From: Volvox africanus
Lineage: Eukaryota > Chlorophyta > Chlorophyceae > Chlamydomonadales > Volvocaceae
Length of the DNA: 64,000 bases
Assembly: GCA_030268105.1 (NCBI GenBank)
Contig: BSDZ01000080.1
Span: forward strand, 372,001-436,000
Direction of reading: 5' to 3'
Shown: piece after piece, positions 11,215 to 23,822 of the stretch
Layout: each line of letters opens with the position of its first letter
How positions within the stretch are numbered: the stretch's first letter is position 1
Position numbers and translations under genes: made by a program
The notes under the pieces: generated by a model
What the model saw: the letters and a program-made list of their open reading frames with translations, nothing else
Databases searched by the model: none
What the model was told of the DNA's origin: nothing

Positions 11215-14200
11215 ATGCCCTTAGTTGTTATTTGCGGACAGCCATGCTCCGGCAAGAGCGGAATTGCTGCAAAATTGTTGGGCCTCTTCGAAGAAGCTGG
11301 GCTTCCTGTGGAGCTGGTGGACGAGCCTTCGTTGCATCTGGACCGAAATGCCGCATACACAGGCGAGGGAACATTTTCTGTGACTTCCAAGCATAGATCG
11401 GATAGCATTCTGTCTTAGTTTATATAATTCAATTCTCCGGGTCTGCACTTCTGTGCTGCGAGTAGTGGTTTCGTTTGTCTTGCGATACCGGTCTCTGATA
11501 GTACTCCACTTGCGAGCATGGGTACACGAAGGCGCCGTGACACCATTTCCCAAACTTGGCCGTGCCTTTGATGGGGGCAAACGCCTTTCTGGTCCGTATG
11601 TAAGTTCGTATGTTTGCCCGAAAGCTGATTTTCACGTTGACGTACGGCAAAGCCAGCGGCAAAAGTGCGGTATAGTTTTTTGGTTAAAGACGCAAGTCTC
11701 GATGCTCTGTCCGAGGCCTCTCCGTCATAAGGGGCGCTTCTAGATCCCGTCTGTTCGATTTCCAGGACCCCGCCTTTCCTACCATCAACCCTAACATTGC
11801 AGAATGTTGGGCAAATATTTGGTTCATGCTGACCCATATGCCATGCAGGAGTTGTAAACGAGAAAAACACTCGGGCGAAGCTGAAGTCACAAGTTGAGCG
11901 TGTCGTTGGGCGCAAGCGTATCACCATCCTTGATTCGATCAACAACATCAAGGTCAGGTCGCTGGCCGCACCTCTGTACGACGTTTACATACGCGGTTGG
12001 ACGAGCGGGTCATTGGATATAGAGAAACAAGCACTACAGGAGATGGAGCCATATGGGAACACCATCCCCTCCGTTTGCAGATGACAAGCACGGTGTCAGG
12101 TCGCTGACGCCAGTGCTGCTGCGGCTGTCGCTCTGTCCTTACTCCTACGTTCACTCCAGGGATACCGTTACGAGCTGTGGTGTGTGGCGAGAGCAGCGGG
12201 AACGAGGTATTGCATGGTGAGGAGCCAGGGCCGTTGGGGGCCATGCGGAAGATAAGAGGTCGAGGTTTGGCGGGGATGGCAAAGAGGCGATATTGCATGT
12301 TGCGGGCATGGACCACCGGGGCCATTCGGGTCACCATTTTCGCAACTACTCTTAGAAATGCCTGTTTGGGGGCTGCGTAGGTTTTCAGCTGGAGCTAGGA
12401 AAAACAGCGAGCGAGGAAAGATCAGGGAGCAGTGGGCGGATAAAAAGCGAGCGTAAGGAATACACATCAATATACCCAAAGCCTCAAACTCTTAAGGACA
12501 TCATACCGGAAGTGACTACGATGTCATGGGATGGCCTAGCATTTGCTGCGCACTTCAATAAGGACGTCGCCTGAAAAGGGTGGTGGACAGAACTATGAGC
12601 TGCGTGCGGTGATGCCCGTGTATCTGTCCTCGTGTCCAGCTGATATCTGGGCCACTTTTACATGACCTTAGTCATAGGTTTCTTTGTATCCCCGGGCCAA
12701 TTCGTTCTTGTTCGTTGAACCCCGACACCTTCCGCACCACGCACGTCGTCCGCAGAGCGACCCTGCCGCCCACACCAACAACCCACCACCATTGCTACGC
12801 ACACCACCCATCAAACCCGCCTCACCCCAAGGTACATGTCGACACGGACGTGGCCACCTGCAGCACCTGGAACGCGGCGCGTCCAGACTCAGAGCGGTTT
12901 CGACAAGACATGTAGGTGGATGGGTTGGGCCAGGAGGACACGATAGCCGGACCCTTCCGAAGTTTGGCAGAGACCGGAACCTCGGGATAGGGGCCTGATG
13001 TCACTGCTGTTTGAGCATTAAATTTATTACGATGCGGTTTGTGGCACCTAGAAATCCAAAAAATTGATTGAAGGGACTATTTATCGTCAATAAATAAATG
13101 TTGACGATTAATATACCCATTACGCAATTACCCTGTCTTCCATTGCTCACTTCTAAGGTTTCGCCTATTGCGACCCGTTTCCGTGAGCCTTAATGATTCT
13201 TTGGCCTCAAGATTGTTTTGCATGTCTCAATCCTAAACCCGGGCGCACTTGCCATCTCCTCCTTGCCTCGCCAGTTTTGACGATCTAGCGGGGCGCTTCG
13301 AGCGGCCTGACTCACGGAATCGCTGGGACGCGCCGTTGTTTACTCTGCACCCGGCAGGTGGGTTAACGCAGCAGGGGTTACGAATGCGTGCTTACCTAGG
13401 GCTTTATAACATAAGCTATAGGGCCAGGCCTTACAGATAACGTTCTACTAACAATCTCCTTACAACTATTGAGGCGACTGGTAAGACTGATAAAGCTGCT
13501 GCGGGAGTTAGGAGGTGCGGGATAATGAACTCACACAAGCCACGGCAAAGAGAAATGGAGACGCATGGCACATACTAGGTATGAGTGTTCGGTTTCTAGT
13601 AGTGGCGGTGGAAAGCATGAAAGTCGATTCCTTCATCGATGGCGTTCTGGGTAGGGCGTACCCGGAGGCAGACCGAAGACTGCATGGACAGCTCGTGGGG
13701 AACTATCCTAGCAACTTTTCCCTTCACTGCCTTTGAAAATATACGTTGACGAACGAAGGAACGAACGAGGAGGCGACCGAAGGAACAAACAGACTTGCGT
13801 TTCAATTGTCGTCTTGCCGTCCAATTGCCGCAGTTGGGACCGGCTGTAGCAGTGGCGGCGACGGCAATGAGAATGAGGCGGACGTGCTGGCGGCTGTAGT
13901 GCGCGCAATGACGGAGGATCAGTCCAACCATCAGGCACGAGTAAGTTCTCCGGGCATGAGGGACTGCAGCATCAGGGAGTGTGTAGGCCTGTCCAAGTTT
14001 CGGTACTGGAATCACATCAGGTATGAAGAATCGCACTGCCACAACTCCTTTTTAAGTTTTAGCGGTTTAGCGATATGGGTGCTAATGAGCTTCCATAGGT
14101 GCACCGAGTGCCGCCTGACATGAGGAAGCCGCTGAAACATCTAGATGGGCGCAAAGCAGTTCTTAGAGCGCCATTATTCTTCAGGCGACATGTGCCTTTC

Positions 14201-15418
14201 CGGTCCAGCTTTCCGAACGCCATCGCAGCCGCTTGCGTGACGGGAGCTTTTGGAGTCCTCTTGGAACGTGTGACCGTTTACTGTTTTGAAGTATCTATTT
14301 ATAGTTCTTTTAGTTTACTGGACAGCAGCTGTTGCCCGAGCTCACCCCACTCCGCCGCTACCGCTAGCCCCCCTCCCGGTCGCGGTCTGCGGCAACAGGC
14401 TGTCTAGGTGAATCGACTCCCTTCCCTATATTCCTTTTCCCACTTCTAACAGGTCGCGCGCGATCTGACGCCCACCATGGCCACTGCCAACCCCGCGCTG
14501 TTGGCCACCAACACTCTACACGAAATCGACCAGGCGGCGCAGGTGCATGCGGCGGGAGCCTGTGTGGGAGGAATACGCTTATCCATTTGGCCGTCAAAGA
14601 ATTGGGAGCCTGTGTGGGAGGAATCCGGATGTTTATATGCCCACAAGAGTACGGTAGTTAGCTCGGTACAAAGAGTACGAGTACAAGGGGTAAGAGGTCC
14701 TAACATAGCTCCATATGAATACAGCCAGAAGGGGCTTATAGGTCCATATCACACCTAATAATGAAGGGATATAGGGTCGTAACAGGCCCCCGGTTGTAAG
14801 GATGGAGGTAACAGGTCTTGGCAAAAGTCGGAGCATACGGATACAAAGCAGCAACGTAGACAAAATAACCGGCCAACTGTTCCTGACGGGTTGGCCCGAG
14901 GCTTAAACTCTCCTTATGGCCCTGGGGCTCGATATTACTAGACTTGATAAGGGTAAGGTGCAGTGGCAACAGAAAAGACAGTGGAGAAGGCATCACCTGC
15001 ATTTTCGTCACATACAGCTTATCACGGTTAGATTGCAGCCGTCCGACTGTTGGATGTTAGGTTACTGCTTGAAGCACGCAGATGTTCCTTCATTGCTGCG
15101 CCAAATACTCAGGAGGTGGTCAACGCCATCATGGACGCGCAAAGTGCCGCAGCTGGCGGCGCTGCCGAGTTTGTGCGCATCGGCGGCGGCACCGCAGGCA
15201 GCGGTGGGCCGGTCCTGGAGCTGGAGCTACGCCGTGCGGTGACTATGGCGGAGCTACGCCGTCACAAGCGCGCTTTTCTCAAGCTGGCCACGAAAATCAC
15301 CTTTGCTCGGTTGCAGGACCCTGCGGTTGCCCGCCGCATGTTTGTGGATTACTTACGGTCAAACTTGGCGGTGGAGGTGGCTGGGGGGCCCGGTGGATAT
15401 GGGAGGGAGATGTCATGA
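11215..15418 (+). CDS. KTI12: KTI12, Elongator-associated P-loop protein (complete, 8 exons)
   Basis: KTI12 is an ATP-binding partner of the Elongator complex, needed for wobble-uridine modification of tRNAs in the cytosol. Exons: 11215-11362, 11849-11952, 12160-12216, 12832-12911, 13275-13357, 13834-13940, 14453-14542 and 15113-15418, giving 324 residues with every phase matching. The Walker A loop is GQPCSGKSG at residues 8-16. Family hallmarks follow in order: ELVDEPSLHLDRNAAYT, NEKNTRAKLKSQVERV, ITILDSINNIK, GYRYELWCVARAAGTRYC, RFERPDSRNRWDAPLFTL, and a C-terminal LRRHKRAFLKLATKI helix. Length fits the family (about 300 residues). Intron 1 must use a GC donor (GCGAGG at 11363), because only that join keeps the frame and the conserved sequence. 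The exon 6 start (13834) is the least certain boundary. Its divergent neighbour is the bromodomain gene. Confidence 0.93.
14554..14624 (+). repeat. Short direct repeat in KTI12 intron 7
   Basis: The 21 bases at 14554-14574 (GGGAGCCTGTGTGGGAGG...) recur exactly at 14604-14624, 50 bp apart, inside the 570-bp last intron. The cause is probably local slippage duplication. Confidence 0.8.
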
Positions 15419-16605
15419 ACAGCTGTAGCAAACGGCGTGATGAAGCGGCGCGATTATGTCCTTATGACAACAAGCTCTTGACGTACTGGTAGTACGCAAG
15501 ATGAGACACTCATAGCGCATCGGTACGCCAACGAGCAAGGTACGCCCGTTGTTGTGGGGATCTAGGCACACGGTATCGTGGATGTTATGTCGGTTCAAAC
15601 GAGAATGAGAAAGGTCGGTCCTTACAAAGACCTGGGTTCCGCATTACCGTAGCGGGCCAGACCTCCGAACCAGTGGTGGTGGTGGTAGTGGTAGTGCCGC
15701 TACGTAATGGTTGCTGCGGTAACGGACAATGTCGTCACAAGTGTTTCCCTGCAGGGCCGCTATGGGTGAAGACGGTGAAGTGAAGGGCGTGACGATTGAC
15801 AAGCAGTAACTGTAGCCAAGAGTCACTTGCATGGGCGTACGTACGGTCAGCTGACATAACTTTTCTTTTGCCTTCAGTCAAAGGGATGTAGAGATCTCAC
15901 GTTCTTTCATCGGTTTGGCAAGAGGATGTTTTGTCGGGCGTCGTAGTACCTCGTCGTGCTTACAAGTCTGTCAGCAAGAGCCAGCTTCTTAGCGAGGAAA
16001 TTCACAAATTTGTACATAATTGCACATCTCTTATCAAGGGCAATTTATGCACGTCTGGAACCTCATGGCGCAGCCTTGTGATAGGTCCCGCGTATGGGGG
16101 ACTGATGGAAGGCAGTTGGAGAGAGCGGAAGGGTCAGGGCTCCCAAATATATTTCGAGCTTATGATACCGGCGCAGTACATGTATGGACCCACATCCCTT
16201 CTATCCGGTTTGTAAATAAGCTTCTCTTACTTCTATACCGGTTTCGTATATAGCGGCAGTTTGTGTCGTCTGATTTCCAACCCAGCACTGCTGCGGCTTC
16301 CTTAGCTTTTCATCAGCATCTCTCACTGAAGGTGAACTTAACTCACGGACTTCGTCGCGTGCTCGCGTCACATGTCAGACCATGTACACAATCCATGACA
16401 AATGTTACAGCAGGCGCTGAACAGGTTGACATGTCTCCGTGATATAACCGTGATCTTTGAGCAATTTTGTGTCAGACCTGAGACAAGAGTGTGTGGTGTA
16501 ATTTAATGTACGGCTACGGTACCCCCAAGTCCAAACCTACGAAAGGACACAAAACACCGTAAAAGAGTGCACGCAGTTTGAAACGTACAAAATAGAGGTT
16601 GTAAA
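15419..16605. other. Intergenic, nothing recognised
   Basis: This is the 3' flank of KTI12 and the 5' flank of the next plus-strand gene. There is a short GGT/GTA run near 15675. No ORF has recognisable content, and no RNA gene or repeat family was found. Confidence 0.5.
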
Positions 16606-18844
16606 ATGGCTCACCCATGTTTCTCAGGCAATGACTACCTTGGCGCAGCGATGAAGAAGTGCCCTTTCTTGCACAATATTGCACAGACGCATGGAACAGA
16701 ATACGCCAGCAGCCTTGCGTGTAAAACTTCTTGCCCCGATGGAGCTGTTAGTGCGCACCGACCTGTGCTAGCTGATGATTATGATGAGGACGACTTCAGC
16801 AGCACCTTTGCGCTCTTCCATGGACGAGGCGGCGTTCTTCCATTGCGTCATAAATCTGCTGAGGAGCCCAAAGTTTTGTACCCTCTGGAACATCCTTATG
16901 CGACAGCTGAGCGCGAGCGGCCTCGGTGCCCTTTCCCGTCAGGGGCACCTAAGAGCGAGACCTCCAGTTTCGCCATACCGCTGTTCGCGGCTGCACCTTT
17001 GGCTTCGATGTCTATGTCATGGGGGAGCAATTGGGTACGTACACCGCCTTTCACAAAATTTTACCGGTGAAAGTGTCGGCGTGGAATGTGTCTGTGGCTG
17101 TCTTTTTTGGTCAATCAGCTGAACTATTTGAGCAGGCGTTCTCACTAATTGCATTGCGCGTTATTGTCCTCGCCCTTCCTTGCAGTTCAACTTTCATCAC
17201 CTTTTTCAGAAACATATCAATGAGCACCGAGCCCAGCAGCGCAAGCCGCCTCAACAACCACAACAAGCCAACGGAAATCATCCTGGAGGGGTTACAGGTC
17301 CCGGGCTGGGAGGCCCGGGATCAAAAAGTGCGCATGGCGCCGGCACGAGTGGGGGGGGCAAGTGCCCTTTGCGGAGGGCCCTGGGGCCGCTGACTGGCGT
17401 TGTATTCAACAAGCACGGTCAATTATCTTGCCCGGAACCAATTGTAAAAATGCGCGCGGCGTTGGCCGCGACACGTCCAGTTCGGGAGCTGCGGCCGCAG
17501 GCGCTTCCTATTAAGCTGTTGGCCGTGGCCATGACTACTGCAGCTCTGAACGTGCCATGCGGTAGGCCTCAGGGATGTGTCTTGGAGCATTGGTTGTATC
17601 TAGGGAGGGGGCTAGGAGCTTAGGTCATGGTAGATTGCAGTCAACTGGACGTGTTTTTATGTGTGTATTAGTGCAATATATCCGTTTTGCTCACAAACAC
17701 CCACATTGTGGTATCGCTTTAACGAGCTGGAAGGCATTGGTCTCAGAGGCGCTTGTGGGAATGCTCAGGATTGGAGGATAGTCTTCAATCTGATCACGCA
17801 ACAATCTTCTTCTGCGCCGAATAATTCCTGTTCCATTTCAAAACTTTCAAGCCTTGTCCTACCTGTGCAGGAATGTGGCGAGAACATACGGAAAAGTTTT
17901 CATCGCAATGGTTCGTTGCGGTGCATGCGGTGAGTCGTGACTGTATATCTGTGCTCGGCATGATGTGAGGTCGCCTGCTTAGTGGCATTGACGTACGGTA
18001 TCAGGGCTGCAGTACGTGCAATTAAATACGGTGCTTCTGATTTTGTTAACAGTCATAATGGCAGCCTGACGAATGGGATTTGGGTCATTAGCGCAACAGA
18101 AAATCGGGGTGGCATCTCCAGGTCTCTATTTTAAATTGGAAACGCATCATACTTCTTACGTAGAAGCCTCCTTTTATGTTAGGGCGTGGCTCCCCTCCCC
18201 CGCACCCTTAGCCGCCTTGACGTGCTGCTCCCTACCTGTTTGCCTTCTTATGGTCCCCGCTTCAGACCATCCCGTTCATTGCCATGCTGCGAAAGGCGGT
18301 GATCATGCCGAAGTACGCCATCCTCTTCACCATTTGTGCTGCCATCGCGGGGCAAGGCATGGGTACAAAGCTAGAGCGGCGACGTCTGATGTCCCGCGCA
18401 AAGAGCGAGCTGGGGGGCCTGGCCAAGGCGTCCGTGGCTGCCACGGCGTGCAGGCCCTCTGCGGCCGCGGCTGAACGCCAGCCGGCGCCGCTCCCAGTCG
18501 CGTCCTTGCTCATGTCGGCACAGCCCCTGGACCGCCCGGCTATGTCTACACCGGCTCCGAGCCACGGCTCACATCTTTGGGAGGCCACGCAGGGTGACAA
18601 TCAGGACAGCGTAGTAGCAGCGACTGGAAGATTAATGTTTCCAGGGATCATTGACTCGGATCAACAGCAGGAGGAGCAGACATCCCGCCAATTGTATTTC
18701 CGAGTGAGCAAGATGAGAGCGACTGGCGGTCGACCAGCGGGCGGGAGGCGGGGAAGCGGCTCCATGCCTGCACTGTCCATCAGCCGTGACTCGCTCGCGT
18801 CGATTCTGCCGACCATGGCCATGTTTTCAGAGGTGAAATGCTGA
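16606..18844 (+). CDS. Predicted membrane protein with Cys-Pro motifs, function unknown
   Basis: Exons 16606-17034, 17186-17561, 17871-17929 and 18266-18844 join in phase (0, 1, 0) to 480 residues. I do not recognise the family. The N-terminus carries KKCPFLHNIAQTHG, and further Cys-Pro pairs follow (RCPFPSG, GKCPLRRALGPLTG, SCPEP), resembling heme-regulatory CP motifs. The middle has a hydrophobic stretch (LPIKLLAVAMTTAALNVPCG). The well-structured block MWREHTEKFSSQWFVAVHA is followed by TIPFIAMLRKAVIMPKYAI and FTICAAIAGQGMG, suggesting two or three membrane segments. The last 150 residues are low-complexity Ser/Ala/Arg. The short third exon (59 bp) coding a highly ordered sequence argues for a real gene. 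A signal or transit peptide is not obvious. The presence of a gene is fairly sure; function is not assignable. Confidence 0.7.
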
Positions 18845-21048
18845 GGCTGAGCCTCCGTGCTGCTGCACCGGTTGCTTGCATATCTGTGTGTCAGTGTTAT
18901 GAACTGGTTGAAGGAAGTGTTTTTGCTAAATCTGTCTTTGCCTGTGTGCGTTGTGGCTGATGCTTATTAGAATTTAGTATGGTTGAGGCCAAGTTGCGTC
19001 TCTTTTGTGTTGTGTGTATGGGCCACGCGTCTGTACTTCGTAAGGATCGCAGTTGGACGTCATATTGCGTGTTCTTACGGTTTGTTCCCGACGGGTCCCT
19101 CGGCAGGTGTAGGTTCCGTTTACCACTTAAAGCTATATCATTACTGCAGCCGGAAAGCCCGGAAGGGAATGTAAGGTAACCCTGGCTCCCATAGGATATC
19201 GAAGAGCATTCCGCTTCCCCTCTGGTACACGCGGCACCAAGTGCATGTGTTTAGCATACGTTAGGAAAACTTGTGGCCGGGTTGGAGCAGCGAAGTCCTC
19301 TTTAAATTTTCCGGAGGAAGAGCTTTTCGTGTACGGGATATTACATCCATAGCCGTAAACATGTACTGTGTGTACACACTAATGTACGGGATGTAATATG
19401 TACCTCTGCACGGTAAGCGCCTTTATGGTATTTAGGATGCTCAGTATAGTATGTCTTCAGGAATATTATCAAGTATTGACATAGTCTGTTACACCATCAG
19501 GTGCGCATGTGAAAAGCTTCGCTTCAAGGTGACTCCCTCAGGTACCTGACAAGTCACATGTACAGGAATTCTTTTAGTCATATCTTAATGTGCAGGTATG
19601 TAAGTTTCCATGAGCTCCCTGAGGGCCTTCAGACCTAGGCAGCCTTACCTTGTCAACTGTCTGTATTGTAAATGTGTGGCCGTTTGGTAAAGCCATTTGG
19701 CTACCCGTAGGAATCAGGGGGCCTCTCATTTGGGCTCGATAGAGAGAAACGCATCCGGTCCTCACCATCGCTCTGGAAACCCTATTACTTCTCTCATTTC
19801 TATCCTGTGTCGATCACCACTCAACAGGCGTACGCAAATTTGGCATGCCTTGTCATGAGCTTGATTATTTCCCGTCTGAATGGTACGACAGTACAACTAG
19901 CCGTGCTCATCATGTGGAAGAGGAGCTCAGGCTGCATGATCGCATGAATAGCGGGAGGATATGGTTTCAGTGTACACAGTAGATGTTGTCGCGCTGCTCT
20001 GTGATCTCCCCCAAGATTGTAGGATGTACGGGTGCCTAAACACCGCAGCTGCAAATCAAATATCTGATTTTATACATAATCGACAACGCCTTCAGGGGAA
20101 ATAACCCCAACCCGGCAAATGAAACACTTGAAATGCTAATGACTTACAAACTTACGAAACCCCCAGAAGTTAATGTAGCAGACAGCGTGCGGTGCAGCGT
20201 GATATATAGGGTTTGCCAAGCCATGATGAGGGGATCACTCTCAAGGGGGCCCTATAGTATACACAAGAATCAAAACGCGCCTCACCCACTGAATCGGAGC
20301 TCGAACACCGCAGGGCACATGTGAATCAGATGTATGGTCGCAGAATTACAGCTTGCAATGCACACCGACATTACCGGAAGGCTCCCTCTCCAGAAATACT
20401 TTCTCCGCTGATGAGCTACAAGCGACCTCCCACATCGTGAAACCCCTGGCAAGGGAAAGGCCATGACAATTGAAGATTTCACACGAAATTTTCATGCGCC
20501 AATTTCTTGTCATCGGTCTTCTTCCAGGATGGTGTCCTGTCAAAATTGGTAGAGTTGGTGAAGGATACCTCTGTACGGGCCGCCATCCGGGCCGTCGTAC
20601 ACAATCCGGGCCAAATTTGCCATGCGGCGGGATATGGCAATATGGCGATATGGAGACGACCTTATATTTCTTAAATGGATTTCTCCTGGTGGGATGCCGC
20701 CTCAAATGGTCCTTATGAAGGAAATTGGGGCAATAGTCATGAATGCACATCAGAGCCCCCGACAGCACTGTCCATCCATCGGCCATGTACGGCATATCCA
20801 GGCAGCATGCCTCAGTACCCTTTCCCTTCCCCCTTCCATTTTTTCCTGCCTTCAGTTATCGTATCGGTTGCTTCTACATTTCTTTTACTCTACTTATCCA
20901 TTATCTTTACCCACCACTATATGATTCTGGGGTCAAACACCCGACACAGTCCGGCCCAGTACAGTCTTGGGCCGATCCGCTACGGGCAGATGAGCGACTG
21001 GCGCACTACCCACGAAGCAGATAGGCATTGAAGTGGGGGGTGCCAGAG
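18845..21048. other. Intergenic, nothing recognised
   Basis: About 2.2 kb downstream of the membrane-protein gene. Short ORFs on both strands (for example 20346-20795 minus, 20675-21031 plus) have no ordered or repeated domain features and overlap one another. It probably includes the 3' UTR of the preceding gene. Confidence 0.45.
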
Positions 21049-21732
21049 GCTGTGTGTGTGTATTGTTGGGGGAGTGTATTGGTTGAAGGGGCTCATGAGG
21101 CTCCGTGCTGTTTTTGGACATTGTCGTAACTGGATGCAAGCAGATACTTCTCTGAACATCCCGACATTCTGCTCTCATCCACTGTTTGTTTCCTTGGCTG
21201 TTCGCGGTTAGGCTGCGTTGCCACACACATGACCATGTCCTTTTCCTCTTCCTCGCCTTATCCTGCGTGTGTGTGTGTATCCTGTGTGTGTGTATTGTTG
21301 GGGGAGTGTATTGGTTGAAGGGGCCCATGAGGCTCCGTGCTGTTTTTGGACATTGTCGTAACTGGATGCAAGCAGATACTTCTCTGAACATCCCGACACT
21401 CTGCTCTCATCCACTGTTTGTTTCCTTGGCTGTTCGCGGTTAGGCTGCGTTGCCACACACATGACCATGTCCTTTTCCTCTTCCTTGCCTTATCCTGCGT
21501 GTGTGTGTGTATCCTGTGTGTGTGTATTGTTGGGGGAGTGTATTGGTTGAAGGGGCCCATGAGGCTCCGTGCTGTTTTTGGACATTGTCGTAACTGGATG
21601 CAAGCAGATACTTCTCTGAACATCCCGACACTCTGCTCTCATCCACTGTTTGTTTCCTTGGCTGTTCGCGGTTAGGCTGCGTTGCCACACACATGACCAT
21701 GTCCTTTTCCTCTTCCTCGCCTTATCCTGCGT
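21049..21732 (+). repeat. 232-bp tandem repeat, about 2.95 copies
   Basis: The unit begins with a (TG)n run and TATTGTTGGGGGAGTGTATT and ends with CCTTATCCTGCG. Copies start near 21049, 21281 and 21513 with a constant 232-bp offset and only a few base differences (for example GGGGCTCATG versus GGGGCCCATG). A short ORF of 85 codons repeats in each unit on plus and another on minus; these follow from the repeat and are not evidence of coding. It looks like a minisatellite or satellite fragment. Confidence 0.95.
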
Positions 21733-22706
21733 CCCATGCATCACCACGCGCCCCAACCACCACCACACGTCCCAAGCAGAGCTCCAGACCCGTTGACAAA
21801 CCCTAAGCAACCCCCCACGGCATCCCGCTATCTCTTATTACCCTGGCTGCGACTGCGACTGCGACTGCCTGGCCGCTGATAACTAACTAGCTTGATGTCC
21901 CGGCTCACTTGCAACGCTCCTCCTGCTGCTCCTACTGCCAGCCTAAGGCCAACGACGTTTGAATGGAACTGAAGTTTGTAGCTGCCGAATGCCTGGTTCA
22001 GACGATTCGAATGGAGTCCCTCGGGCGCCCGCCCTTACCCCGTCCCCTTCCCGGGGCGAGACCCGCCCCAGCGCCCGTCCCTCTGCCTGCCCCTGCGTCC
22101 CGGTGCCCGCCACCGCCGTCGCATGCAGCATCTGCCACTCCGATCCGCCGACACAATCCCCGCTAGGTGTCCGTACTGCTCTTTAGAAAGCTCGTTGGTC
22201 AGACAATGATGGGCAGGGCAGAGGAGGAAAGTCATTTGATGTACGGTACTCATGGTACGGCAGGAGCTAACTCTTCTCCGTACATCCTGCGTTAAGAAGA
22301 TACTGGAGGGCTAGGGCGTGTTCCCACGGTATTCACTGCTGACCCAATGTCCCAATTGATTCGGGAGAGATTGAACGCACATTGGAAGGGGCTCCACCGC
22401 CGCATGGAGAAAAGGTCTCAGCAAGGTCACAGCAAAGGTCTCAGCCAATCACATCCAAAATGACATTAGTGAGCTTAACCGACTGCCGCCCACAACATCT
22501 TGCGCAAACTCATCCTTGGTTGATTATTCAATGGCCAAATGGTTGAATGTAATTGGCGCTTATCGGGGGCCACGTAACACATCTATTCACACCACACATC
22601 AGAAACTGATAACGCGACAATTGAAAACAACGGGAAAACAATCTTATGGACAACGAAGCAACGATAACCAAAAAACAAACGTAATCTTGCATCTTCCCAG
22701 AAACTG
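21733..22706. other. Intergenic with GC-rich stretch, nothing recognised
   Basis: Follows the tandem repeat. The part at 22010-22120 is rich in CCCG/GCCC and gives open frames on both strands without recognisable content. The remainder is unremarkable flank of the minus-strand gene ending at 22707. Confidence 0.45.
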
Positions 22707-23822
22707 TCATAGTTGTACGGCATCCCGGCAAACACTGCCGTACGCAGTAACCAGGGGATCGGTGATCGGAACGGTGCAATGGCGCTTTATGAGAGACGCG
22801 GCCACATTGTCTAGATGAGTTTGCAAGTCGGCAGATGGCGGGGACGAATGCGGTGGCAGCAGCCCTCGCATCTCCTCCGCCATCAGTCGCCGCCGCCGCT
22901 TCCGCAGCAGCTCGCCTCGCCGCTGCTCAGCTGGATGGAGGATACCACCTGATGTGGAAGGTTGCGAAGACACTCCATCCGGCTCCTCCAGCTGTATGTT
23001 ATCCGTCAGCAACGATCCAGGGCAGTTCCAAAGAGGAGCGGTTAAAAGTCAACAAGCAGGAGCGGTTAAAAGTCAACAAGCAGGAGCGGTTAAAAGTTAA
23101 CAAACGGGAGCGGTTAGAGCGCAACTATAACTGATACAACTGGGCATCAAGGAGACATCACTTACGCGGTGTTGATGACTGATAGTGACGGGACTTACCG
23201 CAGACCCCTCTTCTTTTGCAGTCGGCTCGCTCCCTGCCTCCTCCTCCTCCTCCCCGCCCTCCTCCTCGCTGAAAGACTCCTCTAAGTCATCCGCAGACTC
23301 ATCTGGGCCTGAGGCGGGACAAGCACCAGCAGCCTCGGTGTCGGAAGGGCCGTTTAGGGCGCCAAATAGCAGCTCTTGAAGCAGTTGGTGTTCATCGACA
23401 GGTTGTTGTTGTTGTTGTTGGAAGTTGGACGGGTTACACTCGTCGGTGACCTGAGGCTGAGGCAAAGGTGCGTACCGCTCCATGGCTTGCCAACAGGCGA
23501 GTACAAGGTCTGGGGTAGCCGAGTTTACAGGAGCTGCCTCCTCTGGAACTGATGAGGAGCGATGTTCAGGGACTTCTTCGTCTTGAGCTGCGGCAGTTAA
23601 GGGATTTGTTGACGCTCCTGCAGCGAAGACCGGCGTCTCCGTTGTGGTGGCAACTTTTCCTTGGCTGGGACCTGCCAAATTGTCGTCATCGCCGCCGGCT
23701 GTGACATCGATGTCGTTGCCCTCAACCGTTCCAGTATCTGTCACAGAGGGAACCCTTGCCGTCAACGTCTGCGCTCGGCCTTCGGATGCCGGTGCTCCGA
23801 GACCCGCTTCCGCTGAACGCAT
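22707..23822 (-). CDS. Acidic, Gln-rich protein of unknown function
   Basis: Two exons, 23822-23199 and 22991-22707, joined in phase 0 through a GTAAGT donor and a CATACAG acceptor, give 302 residues. The first exon encodes a Ser/Thr/Pro/Glu-rich region. It has a polyglutamine run (NFQQQQQQP) followed by a short hydrophobic helix (EHQLLQELLFGALNG) and then a long Glu/Asp-rich tract. The second exon is basic (GELLRKRRRRLMAEEMRGLL), a candidate nuclear localisation signal, and ends DLQTHLDNVAASLIKRH and about 25 further residues. Polyglutamine, an acidic tract and a basic patch together suggest a nuclear regulator, but this is inference and no DNA-binding domain is visible. The 207-bp intron contains a 24-bp tandem repeat. 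Confidence 0.55.
23034..23117 (+). repeat. 24-bp tandem repeat inside an intron
   Basis: About 3.5 copies of a 24-bp unit (GAGCGGTTAAAAGTCAACAA plus GCAG) lie in the intron of the minus-strand acidic protein gene. The last copies are degenerate (GTTAACAAACGG). Because 24 is a multiple of three, the plus strand reads as a repeated octapeptide (ERLKVNKQ), which I regard as incidental. Confidence 0.9.

Noticed and set aside
23034..23117. CRISPR-like repeat array
   Set aside because: Units are directly contiguous without spacers in a eukaryotic intron; it is a minisatellite.
22835..23134. Plus-strand ORF with repeated ERLKVNKQ octapeptide
   Set aside because: It comes from a 24-bp tandem repeat lying in an intron of the minus-strand gene; the surrounding frame is Ala-rich antisense.
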